From: Rhizomucor pusillus | Taxonomy: Eukaryota; Mucoromycota; Mucoromycetes; Mucorales; Lichtheimiaceae | Assembly (NCBI GenBank): GCA_900175165.2 | Contig: FWWN02000701.1 | Span: 63,534-127,533, forward strand | DNA length: 64,000 nucleotides | Direction: 5' to 3' | Shown here: positions 45,079 through 57,201 of the stretch, one piece after another | Layout of the letters: every line of letters begins with the position of its first letter | Numbering within the stretch: the stretch's first letter is position 1 | Translations under genes and position numbers: made by a program | Notes under the pieces: generated by a model | The model's input: only the letters and a program-made list of their open reading frames with translations | Databases searched by the model: none | What the model was told of the DNA's origin: nothing

Positions 45079-48002
45079 ATGGAACACACCAGTTACGACG
45101 GCTACGCTCCTTCAGGTAGTCCTAGACGACCTGATATCATGCATAGAAGCAGCAGCTCAACACGGAGTCAGGTAATACGAGCTCGATTGTTCCATTGCTG
45201 TATGCAGCTGATGCCTATTGTTGCTAGTCTGGTGAAATTGAGCAAGTCGTGACCAAGTTGCTGCGTACTACTAAAGCATTGCTGGAAGCATTGACGCAAT
45301 GGTCCCAACAAAGAGCTAGTACTGCGGAAATTCTGGACTTCAGGGAGACTCTAGAGACACAGTTTCACTTGGTGTCTCAAGCATTCGAGGATGCAGGTGT
45401 AGCAATGAGGTATTTATAACCTGCAGGATACGAAACGGCTCAGCAGAATGGGTTAAATAACACTGCTACACAGCGACCTTTCCTGGATACCTCGACAATT
45501 GAAAGAGTCTGTCTCAGCTGCAATGAACGAAGAACCGTCCCCTGCGACTTTAGACCAGCACCTTCCTAGGATCAGGGACGTTATTGTGCACTTGCTGCAT
45601 GGTTTAAAAGGCAAGCAGCAGCAACTTAGGGAGCGCGACGCAGCGCAAATGTCACAAACGAGCTGGTCTCGCGATTCATATCGATCTACAGACTCTTGGC
45701 GTCGAGAGATACCCCAAGCAGCACTTGCCAGAGGAGCAAACTTGACACATTCCCCTCCAGGTTCACGGCCCCTATACTCGTCTGACCGATCACCTCCACC
45801 TGTTGCAGCGAGACTGACAGGTTCTGATTACGATCCACGTATGGGCATGCCACGACCTTCGGTATCCCCGGAAAACGTTAATAGGATGAACTACCCGCCA
45901 CAGCCTCCCCGTCCTTATTCTCCAACAGCCGGCATGTATGGTCACTATCCGATGCCGCAAGCACCCCGCATGCCATCCCCGTCACGTTCATCTTCGTCCG
46001 GTGGCGGCGACGGTCGACCATCCAGTGCTTCCTCTGCTGGAAGAGGATATCCAGCTCAAACTGCGGTTGACGCTGCAGTAGTCGGCGCAGCACCTCCTCC
46101 TCCCCCACCACCACCGCCATCCTCAGCAAACACACTGAAACCACCCTCAAACGATTTCGACGAAAGTGATCCAAATACAGCCAGCGCTTTGGCAGCATTG
46201 AAACGACAGGAGAACTTGGCACGGAGATCATCTGTCCGACGTGCTTCAATGTTTCGAGGCAACGGGGCAGGCGATTACCATCCGATGAAACGACAGGGTC
46301 CGAATGATTATGTCCCGCCAGTTCCCTCTATACCAGCTCGCGCCGCTCTTCAGGATGGCAAGAAGCTAGGAACTGTTGAAGAAGGTCAAGCAGCAAGTGA
46401 TGAAGGATCCTCTGGTGCTGCTGAACAAGATACCAAAGAAAAAGGTAGCTAGGTAGAGTCCTGTTTCCCTCAAATGTTATGCTAACTTTGTGAAACAAGG
46501 CATGATCCTGTTTCTGGGTATTGGCAAAGATGTCAAAAAGGTTCATTACACCGGCGAGCTTAGTATACCAGCATTGCGTATGCTTTTCATCGAACGTTTC
46601 GGCTATTCTTCCGGTCTCAGCGATTTCCCCAGTATATATATCAAGGATCCTGTTACGAATATCTCTTACGAGCTGGAAGATCTTGAAGATGTCAAAAACA
46701 ACTCGGTGCTTTCTCTGAATATTGATGGTATGCTGATTGTATACAACTTTGCAAACTATCGGCTGATGTGTGTATTTGGTAGATGCCAAGGATGACAAGA
46801 AAGAAGCACAGATATACTGGGCGCAGGAAATGAATGCAGCCATGGAGAAAGAAATGAGCGAAATTCGAAAAATGTTTGTAGAGCAAGTGGAAACAATCAA
46901 ACAACAGCTGTCAGATATGCAAGCACAAGCTCCTCCTCCTACACCTCAGCCAGAACCTCCTACGCCAACCATATCAACGCAGCATCAGAGTGCTACAGTT
47001 TCTACCGATACGCTTGCAAACTCTACCGAAGATGTATCACAAGCGACGGTTTCTGTCAGAGATATCAAAGCCCAGCTGCGTCATGTCGAAACACTTCGAC
47101 GTGACATGGCGGTACTGAGACAGCTGCAACGTGAAATGCGCCAAGATGCCGACACTACTGTGCAAGAACTGAAGAATAAGCTGCATGAACTTCGGGAGAA
47201 AGATAAAGCCGAACCGAAGCAGACATCACAGTCAGAAGCACGGGCATTTATCGAGGAAGGCAAAGAGAAACTGCTCACAAGCTCAGACAAGATTACTGCT
47301 CGGCTGGAGGATTTGCAAGATACCATTGACCAGCTTAAGCTGGATGTCACACAAAGAAAATGCCGTCCTTCCGAGGCTCAAATGGCCCACTGCAAGAAGG
47401 AGAAGGCGATCGTAGCGCAAGAGATTGAAGAATTTGGAGCATATATTGTCAACGTAAAGCCACGTTGGAAGAAGACTTGGGAGCAAGAGTTGCAGACTAT
47501 CGTCAAGGAACAGCAGATGCTCAAAGAGCAAGAAGGTCTGTTACTTGACATGCAGGATGACTTGACGGCACTCGTTGAAGTATTTGAGCAACTGGAGAAA
47601 ATTTGCGCTTATCAAGCCAAGGCCAAGCCTGTTGTACGAGAGTTCCACGTGGCACCCGCGGAGGATGGATTCGAGGGCATGTCGAGCGTACTGAAGCAAG
47701 TAGCAACAATCGATGTTGACCATGAACGCCGTCTGCGAGCCCTTGACCAGGCAGAGAAAATGCGACAGCGCGAGCTCGATAACCGCATTGACGAGTTTGA
47801 GCGCGAACTAACTGATTTTGTCGACTCCAAGAAGCTTAAGAAGACCGGCGGTGCAGAAGAAATCGAAAGATTGCGACAACAGAAAGAAAAGGAGCTGTTG
47901 CGACAGCTGTATATGGAAGGACGACAGGGTCAAGGTCAAGCTCAGGCTCAAGAGCAAGGACAGGATCAAGAACAAGAGAAAGAGAAAGATCAAGAGGAAT
48001 AA
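45079..48002 (+). CDS. BUD6: Bud6/Aip3 actin-nucleation and polarity protein
   Basis: Five exons, 45079-45171, 45228-45409, 45474-46444, 46500-46727 and 46783-48002, give 897 residues. Bud6 binds actin monomers and activates formins at the polarisome, directing tip growth. An N-terminal helical domain (GEIEQVVTKLLRTTKALLEA, QFHLVSQAFEDAGVAM, HLPRIRDVIVHLLHGLKGK) is followed by a Pro/Ser-rich linker with a polyproline run that could bind profilin or SH3 domains. From about residue 416 the Aip3 domain begins with MILFLGIGKDVKKVHYTGEL and SYELEDLEDVKNNSVLSLNI. A long coiled coil follows (IWKEM-type Glu/Lys/Gln heptads, residues about 500-860). The extreme C-terminus is a Gln/Glu/Lys low-complexity tail with QGQGQAQAQEQGQDQEQEKE. 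Upstream SmD1 is divergent. Confidence 0.93.
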
Positions 48003-48622
48003 GTGTACTCGTCCTTCATCATTTGCTAAGACCATCGGAAAACCAGCGAAAATTTATCATATATCTTGCATGAATTTTACTGAATATAAAATCACGCTAC
48101 TATTTAAACTGCAAATCCTTTATTGTTACAGTCCCCAGCATCATATTCGAATTGACAAGCACAATATAGCCCATTAAACATCTCTCCTCGGTTAAAAGCG
48201 CCACATGTGTATAATTTTTAATGTCGACCGGGACCACCTTTCTGTACTTTTAAACGCCCGTTCGAAATGTACAGTCAATATTGACATTTCGATGAAAGAG
48301 AGATAGAGAGAAAGGCACAACAATCTTTGCAGTAAAGCAACGGGTGATACTTGTCTACGGGTGGAGATAACTCACCTGGCAATGAGCGGTGGATGGAAGA
48401 AACATGCTGATCTTTTCCTCAAGCGTGTACACTATGTTTTCTGATATCTAACAGCGGAAAAGAAAACACGCATTTCCCAAATCTGATACCGCACGGACGG
48501 AGCGAATTGTTCCCATTCGTTCATTTCGGTTCTTTCCCCGAAACCATGGGGACACAAAAAAGGGTGTTCGGTCAGCGTGTTAGCTGCACGCTTTTCCTTG
48601 CATACTTTCCTTCTTTTACACT
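48003..48622. other. Spacer downstream of BUD6
   Basis: No gene is visible; probable BUD6 3' untranslated sequence followed by the upstream region of the Ser-rich gene. Confidence 0.45.
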
Positions 48623-49174
48623 ATGGTTTCCAAACACTTTGCAAACTTCTTCTCGTCTTCATCTTCAAAAAAGCGAAACTCAATATTTTCGAATTACAGC
48701 AGCAGCCAAGTCAGCTTGCAAGATTCTCCAACGTCGCCTAGAACTCGACAACGTTTTTCGTTCCTGACTGGAAGGCGCTCAGTCGACGAGCGTAGCAGTG
48801 CTTCGTCGTCGGATGAGTCCACGCTGCCTCCACCGACACCTACAACCAGCAGCGCTCGGTTTGGGCACTTACTGCCACCACCATCTTTGACCGAGAGTCC
48901 GAGGTCGTCTGTTGACAAAGAGAGTGTGGCGTTCAAGGGGGAAGAGGGAAATATCGGATATCGGGAACGGCGGCCCGTTAGCGAGCCATTTGTTTCGGAA
49001 TCGAAATACGGGAAGCCACCACTCAATCTTGCACTGCAGGTACAGCAAGTGCTCGGTACTGCCATTGAAGAAGTTGACGAAGAAATCGAAGTTGAATGGG
49101 AAGCTCATCGAAGAATCATGCGCCAGTCTTTGCTTACCCCTTTGCGTCCGATATCTTGCCCAGTGTTGTATTAA
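48623..49174 (+). CDS. Short Ser-rich protein of unknown function
   Basis: A single uninterrupted frame of 183 residues. I do not recognise a domain. The first two-thirds are Ser/Thr/Pro/Arg-rich and probably disordered: MVSKHFANFFSSSSSKKR, SPRTRQRFSFLTGRRSVDE and TLPPPTPTTSSARFGHLLP. The C-terminal third looks ordered and conserved in character: PPLNLALQVQQVLGTAIEEV, then an acidic helix DEEIEVEWEAHRRIMRQSLL. Several RxxS and SP sites could be phosph-acceptors for basophilic or proline-directed kinases. It is kept as a gene because residue bias is protein-like over the full length, the start follows a pyrimidine-rich leader, and no overlapping gene explains it. An extra intron near either end cannot be ruled out. 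Confidence 0.58.
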   Translation: MVSKHFANFFSSSSSKKRNSIFSNYSSSQVSLQDSPTSPRTRQRFSFLTGRRSVDERSSASSSDESTLPPPTPTTSSARFGHLLPPPSLTESPRSSVDKESVAFKGEEGNIGYRERRPVSEPFVSESKYGKPPLNLALQVQQVLGTAIEEVDEEIEVEWEAHRRIMRQSLLTPLRPISCPVLY

Positions 49175-50880
49175 TATGTACCCCCAACTCTCCCTTGTTA
49201 TTTACTTTTCTACCCGCTTACTACTAGTCTATTATATTTTGTACATTAACGCAAACGCATTATAGTTGTATCTACGCACTAGTCTATACTATAATATTAT
49301 CCAATACATTTTTCCCGCTGCAATCTCCTACTTCAAACATTTGGTTCAGGGTCAGCCATCCTTATTGCGTCATTTCCATCCACATTTCCTAAAAAGTGGC
49401 GGTACAATTAGTGCGAACCTACATGCTTACTGAGCTCGTTGATGAATCAGTTGTAAGACCGAGCACATCCAAGAACAACCAGCAGGAGCGTGAGAACCCG
49501 CAACATTTGGCGCTAACTGTCCAGTACGTAGCATTCTTGCTCAAGACAAGCCAATTGGTAGAAGCACTCCCTGTTGGATTCAGTCGATCATTGCCGTGAA
49601 CATATGGAGCTTATAACATTAGGCATTGACATTAAATTGGGATCCGACGTTTTCTTTTTTTTTTTTTTTTATATCGATCTGCCCGCTGGTTTTCTCGCAT
49701 TCTTGTTACATAACTGGATCAAATCCGGGGCAATACAAGGTTTCCCGCCGTTGCACAATGACCTCATATGACCTGCGAACCGAAATTTGGTTACAGCTCA
49801 CGTTTTCGGTTTCTGGGATTTGATTCAGGTTCATTTTATCCGTTGATCTGTTTCTTTCATTTCTTTATGTGCATATACAACCGGAATCATAGGTATGCGG
49901 AATGGCAAAGTACAAATATGCTGAATTACAGGATATTGATACGATGGAGATGACAGCGGCTGCTATGCATTAGCGCATTTTCTTTCTTTGCCATTGCTCT
50001 CTGTGGACGAGTAAAGCAGGCGAGTAAACGGATATTACGGTTTCTCGAGGAAGGATACCAAAGGTATGTTGTTGGTGTTTACTTCCTCCAAAGCAGTCTC
50101 CATTACAATCTTGATATCGTAATTTGCTTCCACGATGGCTTCTATCCTCGCGTACAAGAGGACGGAAATGTTAGATGTCGAGGCAACTTGGAGACACGGC
50201 AAACATGGCTAGCTGGGCAATCCATTACCAGATCAATGTTCATTTTCACCCCTATATGCAAACGATTAGTTATCGGATTCGAAACATTAGCTAGAAAAAC
50301 GATAGTACCTGTGAAAATAAAGCCAGCTGCCTTCAAATTTATGGTACTGCCCGGAGCATTGTGGGTTAAAGTTCACTGTATGTCCTTCAACAATCTTTTC
50401 GGCAGTTTCAAACCCGTCTCATTCATCGCTTTTACTCCATGGATATCCGACTGACAGAGGCTTCAGCTACCCCCAATTCATACACATTTCTTTCAAAACA
50501 TATATATCAACCTTTGTGCCAATAATCTTCCTTGACATTGAGACGTTGGCAGCAATCGCTCGACGTACCGCTTTCTGAATCCTCCGTTTCAAGGTGTCAT
50601 GTAGTAAGAGTTTGATTGCCGTCTCGGTAGACTTGTCAATCCAATGAAGGATTGCTTCCTCTTTTAGGTAAAAATTGCATTTGGTAAATATCCTCCAGAC
50701 GTTGCTATTCAAAAATTATATCTGTATTGTCCTGTAGCATGTATTGTAAATAATTACGGCGTTTTTGTAGGCTTCCAGGTATACCACACTGTCATTAGGC
50801 AGCCCTGTAAAACCTTTGCTGTTGAAACGCAAGTATTTCATCCAACTCTTCCTGTGTGAAATATTCATTCCATGCAAGAT
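49175..50880. other. Gene-poor region with possible decayed coding fragments
   Basis: Nothing intact is supported. A plus frame at 49396-49599 (ELVDESVVRPSTSKNNQQ, LTVQYVAFLLKTSQLVEAL) and a minus frame at 50467-50712 (DKSTETAIKLLLHDTLKR, RIQKAVRRAIAANVSMSR) have protein-like composition. They are short, lack partners across plausible introns and resemble no family I know; they could be relics of mobile elements. A poly-T tract lies at about 49652-49670. Confidence 0.35.
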
Positions 50881-50985
50881 CTAGGTCGCTTTAGATCGCT
50901 GTAGACCGCTGTAGACCAGTTGTACTCTAACTGTCTTTTTTCGAATTCCGCTCTAGATCGCTGTAGGGCTCTAGGTCACTCTGTT
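50881..50985. repeat. Cluster of short AGATCGCTGTAG-type repeats
   Basis: AGATCGCTGTAG occurs at about 50893 and 50954, with variants ACCGCTGTAG at about 50905 and CTAGGTCGCT/CTAGGTCACT at the two ends. Units are 10-15 bases and partly overlapping. The cluster sits in a gene-poor stretch. Confidence 0.5.
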
Positions 50986-51833
50986 ATACTGACCTCATGC
51001 ATGAACAAAGAAATAGTCATAACCCCATGGTGCTCGCATCTACTGCTGTTTATTGAACAATCTTGTGTGGAAAGTAGACAAAAATAAACAGAAAGTCTAC
51101 GCACACACATTTGGGAGCACTGGGTTTTTGTGCAGTACTGTTGGGATGCACGGAAATTTGTGCAGATTTCCTCTATATATTAGCAGCATGAGCAATGAAA
51201 GGGCAGAAGAGCAAAATATTGGTAGATAGTTTGAAAGAATATCAAGAAAGAGAAATGCAGACTGTTCGTAGTCATTTATAAGCAAAATTCAACAGTCAAT
51301 ATTCTTGAGAATGCATATTTTGCTCAGAGTATCAAATGCTCTCACATAGAGAGATCTTTCTCAGGATGGACGGCCGAGCCGGTAGATATAATATTGCATA
51401 TAATCATATCGATTCTTCATCCATTGTAATACTGTCATGTCTGCGTCAATATGTACCCGAAGGCTCCATTATTCTCAATAGTCTCCATATGACTATCTTC
51501 CTTTTCATTGTTTAAAAAAAGAAAGGTGCAAGGACCAAGACCTGCAAATCAAATCAGGCATGTATGATGTGCAATAGTAAACACATGCATACAAAAGAGC
51601 AATTGCGGTCGCATTTGGGCAGAGGGCCAAGTGAAGTTTGTATGTTTTTGTTTCCATCTTTTGTTATTATCTATTGCCTTTTTGAGGTGTGGCACCCAGC
51701 GCGCCAATAAACTCAACTCTAAAGTCAAAGAAACTTCTCTTTCCCGGTTCCTTTTTCACTTGCAACTATAATCCCTCCTAGTCTCAATTTTTCTTTCATT
51801 TTGCTCTATCCATCTCCACTTTAAAGACCGTCA
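50986..51833. other. Upstream region of the prion-like gene
   Basis: No gene is seen. A pyrimidine-rich leader at 51740-51830 precedes the next start codon, as expected for a 5' untranslated region. Confidence 0.45.
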
Positions 51834-52865
51834 ATGCAAACAACCGCGGCCAGCTCCTCGTCGGCTCACAAAAAGCATAGCAGGCAACCATCCATGCAAT
51901 CTCAACATGGACTACCAACACCGCCACATAGTGGCCAAGTCCTACCTGCCCACACAGAACCACATGGAATGATGGATCAACATCAGGCCATGGTACCAGG
52001 AGCGGGTGGAGGCGCAGGGCTTATGGATAACTTGAGACGAAGAGTTCGTGAAGCGGCTGGGCTTGGATACGCAACAGATTCTCACATGTACGGCAACAGC
52101 AAGTTTAACTCTATGTTCGGCGGCATGAATCCTATGATGCAGCAACAACACCATGTAGGCAGCGGTGGTGGAAACGAAGAATACTTTGCAAACACAGCAG
52201 CAATGTCCGGTTCCGGGATGGGTCATGTCGGCGGCGGATACGGTGCTAATAGCCGAGGTGGAGGAGCAGGCGGTGGTAACGGGGCAGCTATGCATCAGCA
52301 ACAGCATATGCAGCAGCAGGCGCAATATGGATATAATCAGCGCCAGATGCCAATGGGAAATGCAGGTGGATACATACCATTGTATCAGCAGCATCGCAAT
52401 CTGTACTATCAGCAGCAGTATATGATGAGCGACCCGAACATGATGATGAACCAACAATACGGCGCTGGGAATCCGTACATGGGCGGCAGCATCGCAGGAG
52501 TAGGAGCAATGTATGGCGGGGGAGCGCTCGGCGGCGTCCATCCTCTCCAAATGCAATCCATGATGATGAATTCTCCTTATCACGAACAGCCGTATAATTC
52601 AATGATGCCGATACCCCACACACCGGGGCAATACGGAATGCATGACCAGATGTATCCTGGTGCTGGGATGGCACAGCACGTGATGGCTCAATATGGACAA
52701 GCATCGATGTACAATCCATACCAATCGGCCATGATGCTAAGCAATCCATATAACATGTCTTATAACTCCATGATGGGCATGTACGATCCAATGTATTATG
52801 GTTCTAGACGCATATATCCCGAACGGAATTACGTTAGCTCAGTAAAAGATTTGTGGCATTTTTGA
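51834..52865 (+). CDS. Met/Gln/Gly/Tyr-rich prion-like protein
   Basis: A single exon of 343 residues. No folded domain is apparent. An N-terminal Ser/His/Gln/Pro segment ([20 protein letters not shown]) contains a good RxxS-type site. A short amphipathic block follows ([18 protein letters not shown]). From about residue 75 to the end the protein is dominated by Met, Gln, Gly, Tyr and Asn, with repeated YG, MM, NPY and QQ units ([18 protein letters not shown]-like [40 protein letters not shown]). Such composition is typical of prion-like, phase-separating domains in RNA-binding or stress-granule proteins, but no RNA-binding domain is present. Function is unknown. A final intron cannot be excluded: the last 14 residues ([14 protein letters not shown]) depart from the composition. 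Confidence 0.62.
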   Translation: MQTTAASSSSAHKKHSRQPSMQSQHGLPTPPHSGQVLPAHTEPHGMMDQHQAMVPGAGGGAGLMDNLRRRVREAAGLGYATDSHMYGNSKFNSMFGGMNPMMQQQHHVGSGGGNEEYFANTAAMSGSGMGHVGGGYGANSRGGGAGGGNGAAMHQQQHMQQQAQYGYNQRQMPMGNAGGYIPLYQQHRNLYYQQQYMMSDPNMMMNQQYGAGNPYMGGSIAGVGAMYGGGALGGVHPLQMQSMMMNSPYHEQPYNSMMPIPHTPGQYGMHDQMYPGAGMAQHVMAQYGQASMYNPYQSAMMLSNPYNMSYNSMMGMYDPMYYGSRRIYPERNYVSSVKDLWHF

Positions 52866-52976
52866 AATTCGATTTTATGCAGACGCGGTGCGCCGATTTT
52901 CTTGAGCGTTCCCCTCTTGGGCTGTGTCACTTGTTCCTTCCCCTTTTGTTTCCTTTCCTTTGGCGTCTTCTTGAAG

Positions 52977-55708
52977 ATGGATACACAACTCATCAAGACA
53001 GGTATGTATACTCATGCACCAAAGCTCCTGGCTGTAAAGTACGTCTTGCTTACGCCTATCCAAAAGTCAACAAACTTCAGGACGCTTTCACCACCGTGGG
53101 CGTACACAACCCAGTAGACCTTCCGCAGATCACTGTCATTGGATCTCAATCAAGTGGTAAAAGCTCTGTCCTTGAAAATATCGTTGGGCGTGATTTTCTC
53201 CCGAGAGGAACGGGCATAGTAACGCGTCGTCCCCTCGTAAGTTATCCACAATGACGTCAATTCTACATTTCATCTATATTGACATGCATGCAAGATACTA
53301 CAACTCATAAATAGACCAGCAAAGAACAAAAGTAACGATGGAGACGATCCAGAAGAATGGGGAGAATTTCTGCATTTGCCTGGTCAAAAGTTCTACGATT
53401 TCAACAAAATACGGGAGGAGATTGTCAAGGACACCGAGCTCAAGACAGGAAAAAACCTTGGCATTTCGCCGCAACCTATCAATCTACGCATTTTCTCCCC
53501 GAATGTACTTACACTTACAATGGTTGACTTGCCAGGATTGACAAAGGTGGGCAATGCGGAACGTAGCGGCGCAATTAGATTGTTATATAACACTAATTAA
53601 CTCCAAACTGAAGGTTCCAGTCGGTGATCAACCAAAGGATATTGAGAAACAAATCCGAGAAATGATCCTGAAATATATCACCAAACCAAATGCTATTATT
53701 CTTGCTGTAACTGCAGCAAACACTGACTTGGCTAATTCGGATGGTCTCAAGCTAGCACGTGAAGTGGATCCAGAAGGCATGCGCACGATAGGTGTCTTGA
53801 CCAAGATCGATTTGATGGACCAAGGAACAGATGTAGTAGATATCTTGGCAGGTCGAATGATCCCACTCAGACTAGGTAATATCATACTCAATATTCAATG
53901 AGAAAATCGATGCAAAAATACTTAGCTGATCTCACAGGTTATGTACCTGTAATTAACCGCGGGCAAAGGGACGTCGAGAAGAACACGCCTATTTCCAAAG
54001 CTTTGGATGCTGAACGAGAGTTTTTTGAAAACCACCCGGCCTATCAAAGTAAAGCTCGCTTTTGTGGCACACCTTACTTGGCTAGAAAGCTCAATATGGT
54101 ATTAAGATGGTGCCGCTATCGATAGTGATCTTGGTTATTCACAGTTGCATGTTATAGATTCTGATGCATCACATCCGGAACACGCTTCCTGAGATCAAAT
54201 CCAAAATCCAAAGCGCTTTAACAAAATATGAGCAAGAATTACTGCAGCTCGGCGATCCATTGAATGACAATCAGGCTGGCATGGTTCTTAATATAATTAC
54301 TGAATTTTGCAACGAGTTCCGTACCATTATAGATGGCAGCTCCAACGACTTGTCCAGCTTTGAGCTTTCAGGAGGCGCTCGTATCAGCTTTGTATTTCAT
54401 GAAATGTATGCAAACGGAGTCAAGTCAATTGATCCGCTTGATCAAGTGAAGGATACGGATATTCGTACTATTCTGTATAACTCTTCTGTAAGTTTCTCAA
54501 ATTACTTTTTGCATGGTGGTGTTCGTAACTGATGATATCGCCTTCAGGGTTCTTCACCAGCTCTCTTCGTGGCAACGACAGCATTCGAAGTGATAATCAA
54601 GCAGCAGATCAAGCGTTTGGAGGATCCAAGCTTAAGATGCGTCAACATGGTTTATGAGGAGCTGGTGCGCATTCTCAGCCAATTGCTGAATAAGCAGGTA
54701 CGGAATGCTGATACGGCGAGTAATGCTCAAATCATTTATCAAATACACGTTTTAGTTTTTCCGACGATTCCCTGCACTTAAGGAAAGATTTTATCAAGTA
54801 GTACTTGCATTCTTTAAAAGGGCCATGAACCCAACCAACAAATTGGTCACCGATTTGGTTTCGTAAGTTGATATCGCTTGCTATCTCAGCGGTTGCGTTA
54901 CATTCATTAACAGAGAATAATCCTGGATAATCAAACAGCATGGAGGCTTGTTATATAAACACGGCACACCCGGATTTCCTAAACGGGCATCAAGCCATTG
55001 CTATTGTGAACGAGCAATTGCATCCAAAACCGCAACCGGGGCAAGAGCCGGCCAAGCAGACCAAGCAGCCACTCGCTAATCTTAAAACAAATAACTCCAG
55101 CTCGACAAGCATCGATAGCAACACCGAACAGGGAGGCTCCTTCTTTGGTAGCTTCTTTGCTGGACCCAAGAAAACAAAGAAAGTAAATGGACTTATGGAA
55201 GCGGCAAGTAGACACATCATTTATCGTTTCTCTGTGTCATCGACTAATAATCGTATTACCTTTACAGCCGCCTCCGAGCCTCAAAGCAACGGGTGCATTG
55301 TCTGAGCGTGAATACATGGAAACAGAAGTGATAAGTAAGGACCATATATTAAACCGTTGTGAAACCAAAGCAATATGGATACTCATATGAGTTATAAAGA
55401 ACTATTGATTCAGTCGTATTACAATATTGTCAAGCGCACCATGATCGATATGGTACCCAAAGCAATCATGCTAAAGCTTGTGAGTCACGCAAAAGAGGGG
55501 CTCCAGCGGGAGCTTTTGGCAGAATTGTACAGGGCCGAAGTTCTCGATGATTTGCTGCAAGAATCTGAATATACACAGCAACGGCGCAAAGAATGCAAAA
55601 AGATGATTGAAGTAGGTTCTCTTTGAATTCGGTGCTATCAACAAAAGTAGAACTAAACCATCGCTCTAGGCTCTGCAAAAAGCTGACGAGATTGTAGGCT
55701 CGGTTTAA
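52977..55708 (+). CDS. VPS1: Dynamin-like GTPase Vps1
   Basis: Twelve exons: 52977-53001, 53067-53236, 53295-53546, 53614-53875, 53938-54098, 54158-54487, 54548-54697, 54756-54862, 54939-55182, 55268-55334, 55400-55611 and 55670-55708; 672 residues. Vps1 is a dynamin-related GTPase acting in Golgi-to-endosome sorting, endocytosis and peroxisome or vacuole fission. GTPase motifs are intact: P-loop GSQSSGKSS, switch Thr in [14 protein letters not shown] and TKIDLMDQG. The stalk includes [17 protein letters not shown] and [22 protein letters not shown] split around an intron. A variable Ser/Gln/Lys insert replaces the PH domain of classical dynamins. The GED ends with [16 protein letters not shown] and [19 protein letters not shown]. 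Absence of PH and proline-rich domains, and length, favour Vps1; Dnm1 is longer. Confidence 0.95.
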
Positions 55709-55766
55709 TTTAATTGACACGAAAGAATAAAATCCAGGTATCTCTAGGTCGCGTCAATCGTTGGTA

Positions 55767-57201
55767 TCATTCATCGGTAACATCTTTACTGAGTATGGGC
55801 AGTCGCTCAGGATCCGCCACTTTGCTGCTAGGTGGCGTCGAAAAGTTGTAAGTCGCGGCTCCGAGCAGTACGAGGATGTACGCAAAAGGATACAAACGCG
55901 GCATCTATGGATTTAATTGTTAATGACGCAAAAAATAATGCATCGTTGCTTTGTGATCACACTTGCCTCTGCATCAAGGAAAACCAAACCAATCAAAAGA
56001 GTATAAAAGTTACTTGTAATCAGGCTCATACTCAGGAATGTCGCGTTTGATAACCGATATACCGTCGGGCCTAGCGAATACATACACAAAAGACTTGTGA
56101 CATATATACTGACATAAATAACTTTGGATATGTGTTGTAAGTACGAATTCGTAAACAAAGGAAAAAGCGCAAAAAGCTTACCGATAGGCCACGACCATTC
56201 TATTTGCATCCATGCATGGTGCTCAAAAGCAAATCTTTACAAATGCTATTAAAAATCTAGAAAACGATGCCACTATCATAACGTCCAATAATACTTACGC
56301 TTGTACACCGCAGATGATACTACCCCAGAACCCAGCGCGAGACAGGAACTCTGCAGTGGTGCAACGTTTAACAAGATATTCTTCGGTCACGTTGCTTACA
56401 GCATACAGAGTGGCGCTCAAGAGCTGCAGAGAGTTAACAATATTTGTTAACAAGGTATTAGCCCGTTTCATTTTTACGTAAGAGATATACATACGCAGAT
56501 TACATCTCCAATCCAACTATGATTATCTTTTTAAAGGCAACCAAAATAAGCTCACGAAGCCGAGAACTTTGTCAATCATGACTTACCTTGTGATGCACCG
56601 TCATCTTTGGTATCGGTCCAAATCAGCATCGATAGCCCAGCAAGGCAAAGGCTGACCCCTCCAAAGTGTGAAAGTCGATATTGAGCATAGAGGAGATACC
56701 GCGACAACAACATAATGCAAGGTAAAGTCCACGATGACACAACCAATGCCGACAGCACTGACGTGCTTCTAAATGCCAATACTGCCAAAACGTTGGCTGC
56801 GTAGATCCGTTTGTGTTACGAATAATACTAACATGGAGAACCAGCCATTCTCATATTCCTTTACCTTGTACATCAGCAAACGAAAACCCAAGATCTAAGG
56901 ATATCGGTTAAATTCACTGGATTTTGCTCTTCTGTATTTCCAGAAACTTACATCCCCATCCTTCGCCTTTCGACAGGCGCTTGAGATACAACCACGGCCC
57001 ACGGTCGTGATCCAGTCGGGCTCCATGTACGGTTGCTAAGAGGATATATGTCAAGAAATTCTGTGTGAAGGGAATATTGACCGAGTGGTGTTGCCAAAGT
57101 GCAGACGATGCTGTGCTTGTGCCTGTAATGCAAAGTGAGAGGATCTGCCCGAGGCATAGAGGGATCAGCCACTGCTTCTTGATCCCGAATGACCTTGACA
57201 T
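55767..57201 (-). CDS. SLC35F-type (DUF914) membrane transporter
   Basis: Eight exons: 56952-57201, 56865-56894, 56587-56796, 56495-56526, 56299-56423, 56182-56234, 55967-56121 and 55767-55904; 330 residues. The family belongs to the drug/metabolite transporter superfamily, mostly orphan ten-helix carriers. Recognisable blocks are LIPLCLGQILSLCITGTSTA, FADVQANVLAVLAFRSTSVL, SSWTLPCIMLLSRYLLYAQY, GDVICLLSATLYAVSNVTEE followed by YLVKRCTTAEFL, LGPTVYRLSNATFLSMSLIT and YPFAYILVLLGAATYNFS. Two tiny exons (30 and 32 nt) are set by phase. Exon 6 uses the acceptor AAAG to give FAFEHHAWMQIEWSWP, matching the family's EHxxW pattern. The last intron (55905-55966) begins GCAAGT rather than GT. The substrate is unknown. 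Confidence 0.82.

Noticed and set aside
51942..52791. Minus-strand frames of 213 and 167 codons
   Set aside because: They mirror the Met/Gln/His-rich plus-strand gene; composition is explained by reverse complement of CAG/ATG-rich codons.
56182..56199. An 18-nt exon in the SLC35F gene using the acceptor AATAG
   Set aside because: It loses the family's EHxxW segment; the upstream acceptor AAAG gives a 53-nt exon with better similarity and consistent phase.
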